Source: Candidatus Leptovillus gracilis
Lineage (GTDB): Bacteria; Chloroflexota; Anaerolineae; Promineifilales; Promineifilaceae
Length of the DNA stretch: 64,000 nucleotides
NCBI GenBank assembly: GCA_016716065.1
Contig: JADJXA010000001.1
Coordinates: 868,001-932,000 of the forward strand
Reading direction: 5' to 3'
Of this stretch, positions 33,507-47,733 are shown piece by piece. Each line of letters opens with the position of its first letter. Within the stretch, counting starts at the first letter, position 1. The position numbers and the translations under genes were made by a program. The notes under the pieces were generated by a model. The model was given only the letters and a program-made list of their open reading frames with translations, made no database searches and was not told the origin of the DNA.

Positions 33507-34349
33507 CTACCGACGCTTCTTCGTGCGGCGACGGAAAATATATCGGTCCGTAGCCTTATTCTTGCGCGTCCGTCGCCCCTGCGCCGGTTGACCCCATGGC
33601 GTCTTAGGACCAGGCATACCAATTGGCGAACGGCCTTCACCACCACCATGCGGATGATCATTCGGATTCATCGCCGAGCCGCGCACTGTCGGGCGCACAC
33701 CCAAGTGCCGCTTACGACCAGCCTTGCCCAGCTTCACGTTTCCATGTTCCACATTCCCCACCTGACCAATCGTCGCCAGGCAGTCCTGTGGCACATAACG
33801 CTCCTCACCAGAAGGCAAACGCAACGTCACATACTGCGGGTGATCCTTCGCCAACAACTGCGCCGACGTACCCGCCGCACGCACCATCTGCGCACCCTTG
33901 CCAACTTGCATCTCCACGTTGTGGACCATCGTACCCAACGGAATGTTGATCAGCGGCAGCGCATTTCCCGGCCGTATTTCAGCCTTTGGGCCACTCATCA
34001 CCTGGTCCCCAACACGTAAGCCCAGCGGCGCAACAACATACCGCTTCTCGCCATCAGCATATGTCAGCAGTGCAATTCGCGCCGAACGATTTGGATCGTA
34101 TTCAATAGACGATACCCGGGCCGGCACGCCAAACTTATCACGCCGGTTAAAATCAATCACCCGATAACGCCGCTTGTGACCACCGCCTTGATGGCGCATC
34201 GTGATCTTCCCACGATGATTACGTCCGCCTCGCTTCCGCAAACCGCGCGTCAGCGCAGGTTCCGGAGCTACACGGGTGACTTCCTCAAATGTCTGGCTGG
34301 TCATATCACGCCGGCCAGGAGAAGTCGGTTTATACACTTTGATCGGCAT
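33507..34349 (-). CDS. rplB: 50S ribosomal protein L2
   Basis: A 280-residue L2, a core protein near the peptidyl-transferase centre. Signatures: RGGRNHRGKITMRHQGGGHK, RYRVIDFNRRDKFGVPARV, GTMVHNVEMQVGKGAQMVRA and GSAMNPNDHPHGGGEGRSPI, the conserved loop with the functionally important His. The 121 bases between it and rplW hold no gene. Confidence 0.98.
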   Translation of the reverse strand: MPIKVYKPTSPGRRDMTSQTFEEVTRVAPEPALTRGLRKRGGRNHRGKITMRHQGGGHKRRYRVIDFNRRDKFGVPARVSSIEYDPNRSARIALLTYADGEKRYVVAPLGLRVGDQVMSGPKAEIRPGNALPLINIPLGTMVHNVEMQVGKGAQMVRAAGTSAQLLAKDHPQYVTLRLPSGEERYVPQDCLATIGQVGNVEHGNVKLGKAGRKRHLGVRPTVRGSAMNPNDHPHGGGEGRSPIGMPGPKTPWGQPAQGRRTRKNKATDRYIFRRRTKKRR

Positions 34350-34470
34350 CTTACCTCCAGAGACGGACTTCAGCTCGCATAAACAATGGGAACATCAACC
34401 CCATCATCCAACAAACCTCGTCCCTGCTCAAAATATCTAAAACCACCAACCTAAATAGTCAGTGATTAAA

Positions 34471-34770
34471 TTACACACCCTCAAACAAATCAATTGAGTC
34501 GCCAGGAGCCAAAGTAACAACAGCCTTCTTCCACCCTGGTTTCCGTGTTGCCACGCGACGCCAACGCCGCGCCCGCTTGGGCGGCATATTCGCCACCCGC
34601 ACTTTTTCCACAGTCACATCAGGCCAGGCCAATTCAATCGCTTCCTTGATTTGCACCTTGTTCGCCCGCGAATCAACCGCAAACGTGTATTGGTTATTAA
34701 TGTCGACCCGATAACTGCTCTTTTCAGTAATTACCGGCCGGCGAATAATCTCACGCCAATGAATCTGCAT
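34471..34770 (-). CDS. rplW: 50S ribosomal protein L23
   Basis: A 99-residue L23 at the exit tunnel, the docking site for trigger factor and SRP. Visible are REIIRRPVITEKSSYRVDIN, YTFAVDSRANKVQIKEAIEL and the basic stretch RARRWRRVATRKPGWKKAVV. It begins three bases after the rplD stop. Confidence 0.97.
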   Translation of the reverse strand: MQIHWREIIRRPVITEKSSYRVDINNQYTFAVDSRANKVQIKEAIELAWPDVTVEKVRVANMPPKRARRWRRVATRKPGWKKAVVTLAPGDSIDLFEGV

Positions 34771-34773
34771 CGC

Positions 34774-35439
34774 TTATTCCTCCTCTTCAACATCCTCAAA
34801 ATCATCAAAATAATCTTCTAAACCCAGAAAAGAATTGATGACATCAAGGGCTGCCAGAGGCATCACGAGCTTGTTATAACCTAACAAGTCGCGAATATTC
34901 AGATAAGTTGCCCGCAGAGCCTTTATTTCTGGCAAATTGCGAGCCGACAATTCAACATTCTCGTTACGCTCCGCCAGCAGCAGCAGCGCGCTCTTACTCA
35001 CATTCAGGCGATCCATAACGGCCGCCATTTCTCTGGTCTTAGGAACATCCATGTGGATCTCATCCAGCACAATAATGTCCCCATTGCCCGCTTTTACGGA
35101 AAGCGCAGACCGCAGCGCGGCGCGGCGCATCTTGCGCGGCATTTTCTTCTCGTAGCTGCGCGGCAAAGGGCCATGCGCCACGCCACCACCTACAAAAATA
35201 GGGGCGCGCCGGCTGCCATGCCGGGCATTACCAGTGCCTTTTTGGCGGTAAATCTTACGCGTGCTGCGATTAACTTCAGAACGACCCTTCGCCTTATGTG
35301 TACCCAGCCGCCGGTTCGCCAACTGACGTACCAAAGCCTGGTGCATCAAGTCACGATTGATATTTGCTTCGAAGATGTCGGCCGGAAGCTCAACGTTGCT
35401 CACTTCCATACCAGACATGTTATAAACAGGAACTTCCAT
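34774..35439 (-). CDS. rplD: 50S ribosomal protein L4
   Basis: A 221-residue L4. Signatures: HQALVRQLANRRLGTHKAKG, the exit-tunnel loop KIYRQKGTGNARHGSRRAPI, and GGGVAHGPLPRSYEKKMPRK. The C-terminal 14 residues are strongly acidic (EDYFDDFEDVEEEE), longer than in E. coli. In gammaproteobacteria L4 represses the S10 operon; that regulation cannot be inferred here. Confidence 0.97.
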   Translation of the reverse strand: MEVPVYNMSGMEVSNVELPADIFEANINRDLMHQALVRQLANRRLGTHKAKGRSEVNRSTRKIYRQKGTGNARHGSRRAPIFVGGGVAHGPLPRSYEKKMPRKMRRAALRSALSVKAGNGDIIVLDEIHMDVPKTREMAAVMDRLNVSKSALLLLAERNENVELSARNLPEIKALRATYLNIRDLLGYNKLVMPLAALDVINSFLGLEDYFDDFEDVEEEE

Positions 35440-35456
35440 GACAGTGCCTCCGCCAG

Positions 35457-36125
35457 TTAGTTCTTCGCGGAATCTCGGATAACCACGAGACTCCCCTTAT
35501 GGCCAGGAATGGAACCTTTAATTGCTAACAGATTCCGCTCCGGGTCAATCTTGACAACTTGTAGATTCTGAGCCGTAAAACGCTCGTTACCATAATGCCC
35601 AGACATCTTTTTACCTTTGAACACATGGGCTGTCCCTGACGTAGCGCCCACCGAGCCAGGCGCGCGCCAACGGTCAGATTGACCGTGCGTTTTAGGCCCG
35701 CCACGAAAGCCATGTCGCTTAATCGTACCCGCAAAGCCACGACCTTTGGTGGTTCCCATGACGTCAATGTGGTCACCGGCCACAAATTGTTCAACCGTCA
35801 GAACCTGACCAACTTTATAATCGGCCGTACTCTTCGTGCGGAACTCGCTCAGATGACGCACAGGGGGTATACCGTTGTTCTTCTTACGCTGGGGATGCTG
35901 CTTATCGGTTTTTAACAAACCCAAATGGCCCTTCTGCCCCTTGGTCAAACGCTTTTCAGAGATGTCTCCAAAACCTACCTGGATGGCGCTATAGCCATCC
36001 GTCTTTTCTGCTTTTACTTGTGTGACATAACAGGGTCCCGCCTGCACAATGGTGACCGGCGTAACCACACCCTTTTCATCAAAAACCTGGGTCATGCCCA
36101 GTTTGATGCCTAGTAATCCTTTCAC
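35457..36125 (-). CDS. rplC: 50S ribosomal protein L3
   Basis: A 222-residue L3 that initiates 50S assembly. Signatures: GLLGIKLGMTQVFDEKGVVT, FAGTIKRHGFRGGPKTHGQS and VGATSGTAHVFKGKKMSGHY. It lies between rpsJ and rplD as in the standard S10 operon. Confidence 0.98.
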   Translation of the reverse strand: MKGLLGIKLGMTQVFDEKGVVTPVTIVQAGPCYVTQVKAEKTDGYSAIQVGFGDISEKRLTKGQKGHLGLLKTDKQHPQRKKNNGIPPVRHLSEFRTKSTADYKVGQVLTVEQFVAGDHIDVMGTTKGRGFAGTIKRHGFRGGPKTHGQSDRWRAPGSVGATSGTAHVFKGKKMSGHYGNERFTAQNLQVVKIDPERNLLAIKGSIPGHKGSLVVIRDSAKN

Positions 36126-36206
36126 GTTAACCTCCCGGGACTGTCAGCTACCAGGCTTAAGCTGCATCATCCCACGCTCGCAGATTCAACCTGCGGCCAA
36201 AATGGT

Positions 36207-36515
36207 TTAGATCGAAATTTCGATATCCACACCAGCCGGCAAATTCAACCGCATCAACGTGTCAATAGTCTTTGAATCAGGATTGATCACGTCTATCAAA
36301 CGCTTGTGAGTGCGGATTTCAAAATGCTCGTGTGAATCCTTGTCAATAAACGTACTGCGACGCACCGTGAAGCGCTCAATTTTAGTTGGCAACGGCACGG
36401 GTCCCACAACATGGGCGCCAGTCCGCTCAGCCGTTCCTACGATACGCTTTGCAGATTGATCGAGAACACGATGATCGTATGCCTTCAAACGAATGCGGAT
36501 TCTTTGCTTAGCCAT
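36207..36515 (-). CDS. rpsJ: 30S ribosomal protein S10
   Basis: A 102-residue S10 (NusE), which also takes part in transcription antitermination. The start is the ATG at 36515 (MAKQRIRIRLKAYDHRVLDQ); an in-frame extension to 36554 is not conserved. GPVPLPTKIERFTVRRSTFI and THKRLIDVINPDSKTIDTLM are family signatures. It is the first gene after tuf. Confidence 0.97.
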   Translation of the reverse strand: MAKQRIRIRLKAYDHRVLDQSAKRIVGTAERTGAHVVGPVPLPTKIERFTVRRSTFIDKDSHEHFEIRTHKRLIDVINPDSKTIDTLMRLNLPAGVDIEISI

Positions 36516-36571
36516 AATTGCCTCAATATGAAGGGCGCTGCTGCCTGGCAACAACGCCCTTCCAAACTAAT

Positions 36572-37774
36572 TTATTTGATGATCTGGGTGATAACCCCAG
36601 CGCCAACCGTCAGACCGCCTTCGCGAATGGCAAACTTGCTGCCCTGCTCCAACGCCACCGGCGTAATCAGCTTGACATTCAAGTTCACATTGTCGCCGGG
36701 CATTACCATCTCCACACCCTCCGGCAAGGTGATCTCGCCGGTCACGTCTAGCGTGCGAATGTAGAACTGTGGCCGATAGCCAGGGAAGAACGCCTTGTGC
36801 CGACCGCCTTCATCCTTGCGCAGCACGTACACCTCGCCCATGAACTCGGTGTGCGGCGTGATGCTCTTCGGCGCAGCCAATACCTGCCCCCGCTCAATGT
36901 CGTCGCGGGCCACACCACGCAGCAGCAGACCGGCATTGTCCCCCGCCTGAACCTTGTCCAGAATCTTGTGGAACATTTCCATCGAGGTCACCACCACTTT
37001 ACGGGTGTCTTCGCGCAGCCCCACAATCTCCACCTCGCTCATCGGCGTCAACGTGCCCCGGTCTACACGGCCGGTCACCACGGTGCCGCGCCCTTTGATG
37101 GAGAACACATCTTCTACCGACATCAGGAAGGGCAGGTCTACCATGCGTTCTGGCTGCGGAATGTACTCGTCTACCACACGCATGAGTTCCCAAATGGGGG
37201 CGTATTCCGGCGCGTTGGGGTCTTTGCTTTCGCTTTCCAAAGCGGCCAGCGCGCTGCCGCGCACGATGGGCGTCTCGTCGCCGGGGAAGTCGTAGCTGTC
37301 CAGCAGTTCACGCAGTTCTAGCTCTACCAACTCCAGCAGTTCTTCGTCGTCCATCATGTCTACTTTGTTCAAGAAGATGACCATGGCCGGCACTTCTACC
37401 TGACGAGCCAACAACACGTGTTCCCGTGTCTGAGGCATGGGGCCATCGGGCGCAGCCACAACCAGGATAGCGCCATCCATCTGCGCCGCCCCGGTGATCA
37501 TGTTTTTGATGTAGTCACGGTGCCCCGGACAGTCTACATGGGCGTAGTGACGATTTTCGGTTTCGTATTCAACGTGGGCAATCGCGATGGTGATACCACG
37601 CGCTTTTTCTTCGGGCGCGTTGTCAATCTGGTCGAAGGCCCGGAAGTCTGCCCAACCTTTTAAGGACAGCGTTTTGGTGATTGCCGCTGTCAGGGTGGTC
37701 TTGCCATGGTCGATGTGACCGATGGTGCCAATATTGCAGTGTGGCTTCTCGCGCACAAATTTTTCTTTGGCCAT
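36572..37774 (-). CDS. tuf: Elongation factor Tu
   Basis: A 400-residue EF-Tu that delivers aminoacyl-tRNA to the ribosome. G-domain motifs are GHIDHGKTTLTAAITK (P-loop), the switch I Thr in EKARGITIAIAHVEYET, DCPGHRDYIKNMITGAAQMD (switch II), NKVDMMDDEELLELVE and GSALAALE. Domains 2 and 3 follow from about residue 210 (GRGTVVTGRVDRG, ARDDIERGQVLA). Codon use is noticeably more GC-rich and uniform than in neighbouring ribosomal genes. It lies between fusA and rpsJ. Confidence 0.98.
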   Translation of the reverse strand: MAKEKFVREKPHCNIGTIGHIDHGKTTLTAAITKTLSLKGWADFRAFDQIDNAPEEKARGITIAIAHVEYETENRHYAHVDCPGHRDYIKNMITGAAQMDGAILVVAAPDGPMPQTREHVLLARQVEVPAMVIFLNKVDMMDDEELLELVELELRELLDSYDFPGDETPIVRGSALAALESESKDPNAPEYAPIWELMRVVDEYIPQPERMVDLPFLMSVEDVFSIKGRGTVVTGRVDRGTLTPMSEVEIVGLREDTRKVVVTSMEMFHKILDKVQAGDNAGLLLRGVARDDIERGQVLAAPKSITPHTEFMGEVYVLRKDEGGRHKAFFPGYRPQFYIRTLDVTGEITLPEGVEMVMPGDNVNLNVKLITPVALEQGSKFAIREGGLTVGAGVITQIIK

Positions 37775-37850
37775 AATTTCCCTTTCCTCTCTAAAACTCG
37801 TATTTCTACCGGTTTGTATCGCAACTTGCTACCGGGCCAAGACCGTATTG

Positions 37851-39929
<2,079 letters not shown>

Positions 39930-39951
39930 TAATACGACCTATACAAAAGCA

Positions 39952-40425
39952 TTAGAAACGGGAGAAGTGCGAGAACGCCCGGTTAGCCTCAGCCATACGA
40001 TGCGTGTCATCACGTCTCTTCACCGCAGCGCCTTGATTGTTCGCCGCATCCATTAATTCAGCGGCCAATTTTTCAGCCATCGAACGGCCGCCACGATTAC
40101 GCGCGGCCGTTAATAACCAACGCATTCCCAATGAGATCTGACGCTCTGGTTCCACAGGCATCGGGACCTGATAGGTAGCGCCACCGACACGCCGCGGTTT
40201 TACTTCAATGTGCGGCATGACGTTATGCAAAGCCTGATCAAACACTTCTAAAGGAGGACGCTTAACACGTCCTTCAATAATGGTGAAACTATCATACAAA
40301 ATGCGCTGTGCCGTGCTTTTTTTGCCGCTTCGCATCAGGCGGTTCACAAACATAGAAACCGTGACGCTGTTGTAACGCAGGTCCGCTTCTACGACACGTT
40401 TTTCAGGGGTGTAACGTCTTGGCAT
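39952..40425 (-). CDS. rpsG: 30S ribosomal protein S7
   Basis: A 157-residue S7, a primary 16S-binding protein in the 30S head. Signatures: VNRLMRSGKKSTAQRILYDS, ALHNVMPHIEVKPRRVGGAT, YQVPMPVEPERQISLGMRWL and the C-terminal KRRDDTHRMAEANRAFSHF. It begins 12 bases after the rpsL stop. Confidence 0.98.
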   Translation of the reverse strand: MPRRYTPEKRVVEADLRYNSVTVSMFVNRLMRSGKKSTAQRILYDSFTIIEGRVKRPPLEVFDQALHNVMPHIEVKPRRVGGATYQVPMPVEPERQISLGMRWLLTAARNRGGRSMAEKLAAELMDAANNQGAAVKRRDDTHRMAEANRAFSHFSRF

Positions 40426-40437
40426 TTCTCAATCTCC

Positions 40438-40866
40438 CTACTTCTTTTTTGCCTTAGGCATTTTGGTTCCATACTTGGAACGGGCCTTCTTGCGATTGTC
40501 TACGCCACCCGCATCCAGGGTACCGCGGACGATGTGATAACGAACGCCCGGCAAGTCCTTCACACGACCGCCTCGCACCAAGACGACGGAGTGGTCTTGC
40601 AAAGAGTGGCCTTCACCGGGAATATAGGCTGTCACTTCGATGCCATTTGTTAAACGGACACGCGCAATTTTACGCAGCGCCGAGTTTGGTTTTTTGGGTG
40701 TCAGGGTTTTTACTTGGGTGCAAACACCACGTTTTTGCGGCGCGCCTTTCGGCTGGCGGGTACGACGCTGTTTAAATGAATTTAATGTCCATTGAAGGGC
40801 TGGCGCTGTGCTCTTTTTGCCTTTGGCCACACGCCCCTTCCGTACAAGCTGATTAATTGTAGGCAC
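40438..40866 (-). CDS. rpsL: 30S ribosomal protein S12
   Basis: A 142-residue S12 in the decoding centre. It starts MPTINQLVRKGRVAKGKKST and carries LTPKKPNSALRKIARVRLTN and GRVKDLPGVRYHIVRGTLDA. The Lys residues equivalent to E. coli 42/43 and 87/88 are present, the form usually associated with streptomycin sensitivity. It is the first gene after a strong promoter and a structured leader of about 225 bases. Confidence 0.98.
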   Translation of the reverse strand: MPTINQLVRKGRVAKGKKSTAPALQWTLNSFKQRRTRQPKGAPQKRGVCTQVKTLTPKKPNSALRKIARVRLTNGIEVTAYIPGEGHSLQDHSVVLVRGGRVKDLPGVRYHIVRGTLDAGGVDNRKKARSKYGTKMPKAKKK

Positions 40867-40983
40867 GCTTGCTCTTCTCCTTAATCTATTTTGTAACTTC
40901 CACGACCTGATGGTAACTTGCTAGAGGATGTTATCTAACAGCAAATTGTCATAATATGGGAAATATGCCATTACTTACCGACA

Positions 40984-41064
40984 AATGGAGGCCATCGTAG
41001 TTATAATAACTCGATGGCCTCCATGCTAAAACCTTATTCGGTTGGTAACTTCGGTTAAGTTACC
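40984..41064 (-). promoter_or_regulatory. Hairpins in the rpsL operon leader
   Basis: Two perfect inverted repeats lie in the leader between the promoter and rpsL. GGTAACTT/AAGTTACC with a five-base loop is at 41044-41064. ATGGAGGCCATCG/CGATGGCCTCCAT, a 13-bp stem with a loop containing TTATAAT, is at about 40984-41023. No T run follows either on the minus strand, so they look like regulatory RNA structures rather than terminators. The rest of 40867-41288 holds no gene. Confidence 0.55.
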
Positions 41065-41097
41065 GGGCGAAGCTAGTTAGCAAACATACGAATGGCG

Positions 41098-41125
41098 ATT
41101 CTACCACAAGTAAATTGATTGTCAA
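41098..41125 (-). promoter_or_regulatory. Sigma-70 promoter for the rpsL-rpsG-fusA-tuf run
   Basis: On the minus strand TTGACA (41120-41125), a 16-base spacer and TAGAAT (41098-41103) form a near-consensus promoter. Transcription should start near 41091, about 225 bases before rpsL. It implies that rpoB is not the only source of transcription for the ribosomal run. Confidence 0.75.
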
Positions 41126-41131
41126 CAGTAT

Positions 41132-41164
41132 GTCACGAGGATCGAGACGCATGATCCTCGTGAC
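41132..41164. promoter_or_regulatory. Perfect 12-bp dyad between rpoB and the rpsL promoter
   Basis: GTCACGAGGATC and its complement GATCCTCGTGAC flank a nine-base loop, ending just upstream of the -35 box of the rpsL promoter. It could be the rpoB terminator (there is no T run) or an operator for a dimeric regulator. Neither can be decided from sequence. Confidence 0.5.
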
Positions 41165-41214
41165 AATTTCGATGTAAATCTTGGTGATGTTAAGCAAGAC
41201 AAACCTGAGGTGTC

Positions 41215-41281
41215 TATACTCGCAAAGGTCATAATCTGACACTCTTTTCACCTTGTCAGATGTTACCTTGTCACCTTGTCA
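41215..41281 (-). repeat. Dispersed intergenic repeat, copy 1
   Basis: Read on the minus strand just after rpoB: TGACAAGGTGACAA (41281-41268), then a 26-base stretch, then a 27-base block beginning TGTCAGATTATGACC (41241-41215). The same two blocks in the same order occur on the plus strand at 55899-55942, with 26 of 27 bases identical in the second block. No function is known. Confidence 0.75.
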
Positions 41282-41288
41282 AGTATAT

Positions 41289-45224
<3,936 letters not shown>

Positions 45225-45317
45225 TGATTCTTCACCTGTTCCCCAGATAAACACGCCAGTTTATCCTTAGAAAATTATGAAATTGCTCCACCTGATCGCG
45301 TTAGCAAACCGCAAACA

Positions 45318-45347
45318 AGGGGTGCAACACCTCTGCTGCACCCCTTG
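45318..45347 (-). promoter_or_regulatory. Stem-loop in the rpoB leader
   Basis: AAGGGGTGCA and TGCACCCCTT form a 10-bp stem with a ten-base loop, about 75 bases after the predicted transcription start and 94 bases before the rpoB start codon. On the minus strand it is followed by GTTTGCGGTTTGC, not a clean T run. It may be an attenuator or protein-binding leader structure. Confidence 0.5.
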
Positions 45348-45426
45348 GGCTGTTCCTCTCAGGTCAACATACCATTCCGATTACTTGCGGTTCTATAAAG
45401 AAATTTCCACAAATACGCGAACGTGC

Positions 45427-45455
45427 ATTATAGCTGCGGCATTTTATCTTGTCAA
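45427..45455 (-). promoter_or_regulatory. Consensus sigma-70 promoter for rpoB
   Basis: On the minus strand TTGACA (45450-45455), exactly 17 bases of spacer, and TATAAT (45427-45432) match the consensus at all twelve positions. The start should be near 45420, giving a leader of about 195 bases. The promoter overlaps the last codons of the upstream glycosyltransferase gene. Confidence 0.88.
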
Positions 45456-46620
45456 GGAATCGTAGATGGCGATGATGTGGCGGCCGGCGCGCTGCCAGCT
45501 ATATTCCTGCAGGGCGCGTTGACGCAGTTGTTGGCCGAGTTCCTGACGCCGTTCTGGCTGGTGGGCCAACTGTCTGACGGCCGTTGCAAAACCGGCCACA
45601 TCGCCCAACGGCACGTACACGCCCAGGTCGGCCAGGTATTCGCGGTGGACGGCCGAATCGTAGGCCACGATGGGTTGACCCAGGGCCATGTAATTGAGGA
45701 CTTTGCCGCTGCCTTCGGTGCTGGACATTTTGGGGGCGACGGCGATGTCGCCGAGAGAGAGGTAGTAAGGCGCGTCGCGGTACTCTACTTTGCCGGTGAA
45801 GGTCATCGTGTCGGCTACGCCTGCTGCGTCGGCCATGCTCTGGTAGCGGGTGGCATCAGGATAGCCCATGACCAGGAAGTGCATGGCTTCACCGGCATCG
45901 CGACAGCGCACGGCCGTTTCAATCAAATGCGGGATGCCCTGGTAATCGGTGAGCAAACCGAGGTAGGCGACGATGAGACGGCCGTCGGGGATGCCCAACT
46001 GGTGGCGCAGTGTCTGTTTGGCTTCCGACGAGAATTTTTGCGGATCAAAGCGGGTGGTGTTGGCGCAGTCTGGCAGGGGATGGATGCGCGCCTGGGGGAC
46101 GGCAAACTGCTCCTGCAAAAAGTGACTGGCCTGGATGGAACTGGTCAGCACGGCGTCTGGCAGGCGGCCGCTGATGGTTTCTTCAGGCGGCGGGCGTTAG
46201 GGTGGGACACGGGCCGTTGGGGTTCAAAAAGTGGTGGTCTACCATCTCTTCTGTCAGGCTGCCCTGGAAGTCAAACACCAGCGGAACGCGCAGCAGCTTC
46301 GCCACCACGCCGCCAATCAACGCCCCCTCGTGCATGTGTCCGTGAACCACATCCGGGCGGAAGCGCAGCCCTTCGGCCACGCTTTTGACCGCCAGATAGA
46401 TGTCAAAAGCCAGCTTATGGCGGGAAGAGCCAACCTCGTAATCGGTGTGATAAGGCAGCGGCGGCGTGCGCCGAATGTCCAAATCCGGCATGTCGCTTCC
46501 TTTATAATAGGTAACGATGGCAACTTCCTGCCCCAATTCTTGCAGCGTGTAGGTTTCTTCCAGAATGCGAATATGTCCGCCATAGTCGCTAAAAAAGGAC
46601 GTAGGCGCAATCATCAGCAC
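45444..46620 (-). pseudogene. Family-4 glycosyltransferase, frameshifted
   Basis: Two adjacent minus-strand frames together make a GT4 glycosyltransferase. The N-terminal part (46183-46620) has MIAPTSFFSDYGGHIRILEE, DVVHGHMHEGALIGGVVAKL and PLVFDFQGSLTEEMVDHHFL. The C-terminal part (45444 to about 46165, from EETISGRLPDAV) has LIVAYLGLLTDYQGIPHLIE, and MSSTEGSGKVLNYMALGQPI with the conserved Glu pair that binds the nucleotide sugar. The frames fail to join between about 46185 and 46212, where both contain stops, so a short indel has occurred. A sequencing error is possible. The GTG at 46620 is the probable start. Substrate unknown. Confidence 0.82.
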
Positions 46621-46659
46621 GCGGAAACGGGGAGAGAGTGGGGGGAAGGCATGGTGTGG

Positions 46660-46720
46660 TCAGTGTTCGGTGGTCAGTGGTCAGTAATCAGTGTTCAGCA
46701 AATACTGAACACTGATTACT
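46660..46720. repeat. Heptamer array forming a perfect 16-bp hairpin
   Basis: Heptamers GTGGTCA, GTAATCA, GTGTTCA and their complements ACTGAAC, ACTGATT, ACTGGTT run through this stretch. AGTAATCAGTGTTCAG (46683-46698) pairs perfectly with 46705-46720 across a six-base loop. The tyrA-like gene ends inside it, using the TAA of the repeat as stop codon. The hairpin could serve as its terminator. Confidence 0.8.
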
Positions 46721-47687
46721 GGTTCCGTTTACGGCCAAAAACGCCCAAGAACTGAGAACCAATCGTATTGCCCTCAATTTCTGGCGCCTGGCCTTCGGCC
46801 CATTCATTTTTGGCCCGGTCGGCCAGCCAGCGCTGCCGTTCCATGTGCAGGTCGGCAAAAATCGAGGATACCATGTCTAAGTCGCCCTCATCCACCAGGC
46901 GTCGCAGCGCTTTCATCTCGTCAATCAGGGAATCCAGCCAGCGGAGGGTGGCGGTTTTGTTGGTGAACGCCTGGTAGGCCACATCGGCCCCGGCGCTGAG
47001 GGGTTGGGTGGTTTGGGCGAAGGACAGGCCGGCAAAACGGAGCATATCGCGCCAGCCAGGGGATTGGGTGATGGCGCGATACATGGCGGCGGCTAATAGG
47101 CCGGGAACCGTTTCTAGCCCCTGCGCCAGATTGTCGTACTCCAGTGGGTCCACAAAGTAGGGAACCGCGCCGAGCATGGAACCAAAGGCAACGGCCGTTG
47201 CCACAGCTTGCGGGTCGGCCTGGGGTGCGGGCATCAGGCAGAAGATGCTGTTCCTAAACAAATCGGCGCTGGCGGCTTCGATGTGGATACGGCCGTCGCT
47301 CAGCCAATCGGCCGCCAACACCGGGCTGGCCCCTACATAATGCCCCTGGCTCAGATGGGCCGCCGCCCACTTCAGACCAGGCTGCTTCAGGGTGGAAAAG
47401 TCCAAAATGAGGGTATGCGGTTGGATGGCGTCGCCGATGACCGACAGCAGCGGTTCCAGTTCAGACATGGGCACAGCCAGCGCCAGAATGTCGGCGCGGG
47501 CAGCCAGACTGCGGGCGTTGGCCTCTGCCTTGTCTATGGCGTGCAGCGAAGTCTGGGCGATGCGGGCCATGTCTGGCTGGCGATCATGGCCGATGATGGT
47601 GAGGGTGGGCGAAGATTGTTTGACGGCCAGGCCGATGGACGCGCCCAATCGCCCCAGGCCGATGATAGATACGTTTTGCGCTTTCAT
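46716..47687 (-). CDS. Prephenate dehydrogenase-like protein
   Basis: A 323-residue NAD(P)-binding protein. The Rossmann motif VSIIGLGRLGASIGLAV opens it, followed by DILALAVPMSELEPLLSVIG and LDFSTLKQPGLKWAA, as in arogenate/prephenate dehydrogenases of the TyrA family. The mid-region GHYVGASPVLAADWL replaces the usual GxHPMxG motif: the His normally seen there is missing. The second half (YRAITQSPGWRDMLRFAGLSF) resembles the TyrA dimerisation domain. A role in tyrosine synthesis fits aroA/aroE elsewhere in the window, but the changed motif leaves the substrate uncertain. Confidence 0.8.
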   Translation of the reverse strand: MKAQNVSIIGLGRLGASIGLAVKQSSPTLTIIGHDRQPDMARIAQTSLHAIDKAEANARSLAARADILALAVPMSELEPLLSVIGDAIQPHTLILDFSTLKQPGLKWAAAHLSQGHYVGASPVLAADWLSDGRIHIEAASADLFRNSIFCLMPAPQADPQAVATAVAFGSMLGAVPYFVDPLEYDNLAQGLETVPGLLAAAMYRAITQSPGWRDMLRFAGLSFAQTTQPLSAGADVAYQAFTNKTATLRWLDSLIDEMKALRRLVDEGDLDMVSSIFADLHMERQRWLADRAKNEWAEGQAPEIEGNTIGSQFLGVFGRKRNQ

Positions 47688-47733
47688 TGCCTTCCTCCTT
47701 GTTCCTTAGGGTTCATATGTTTTTAACCTGGTG

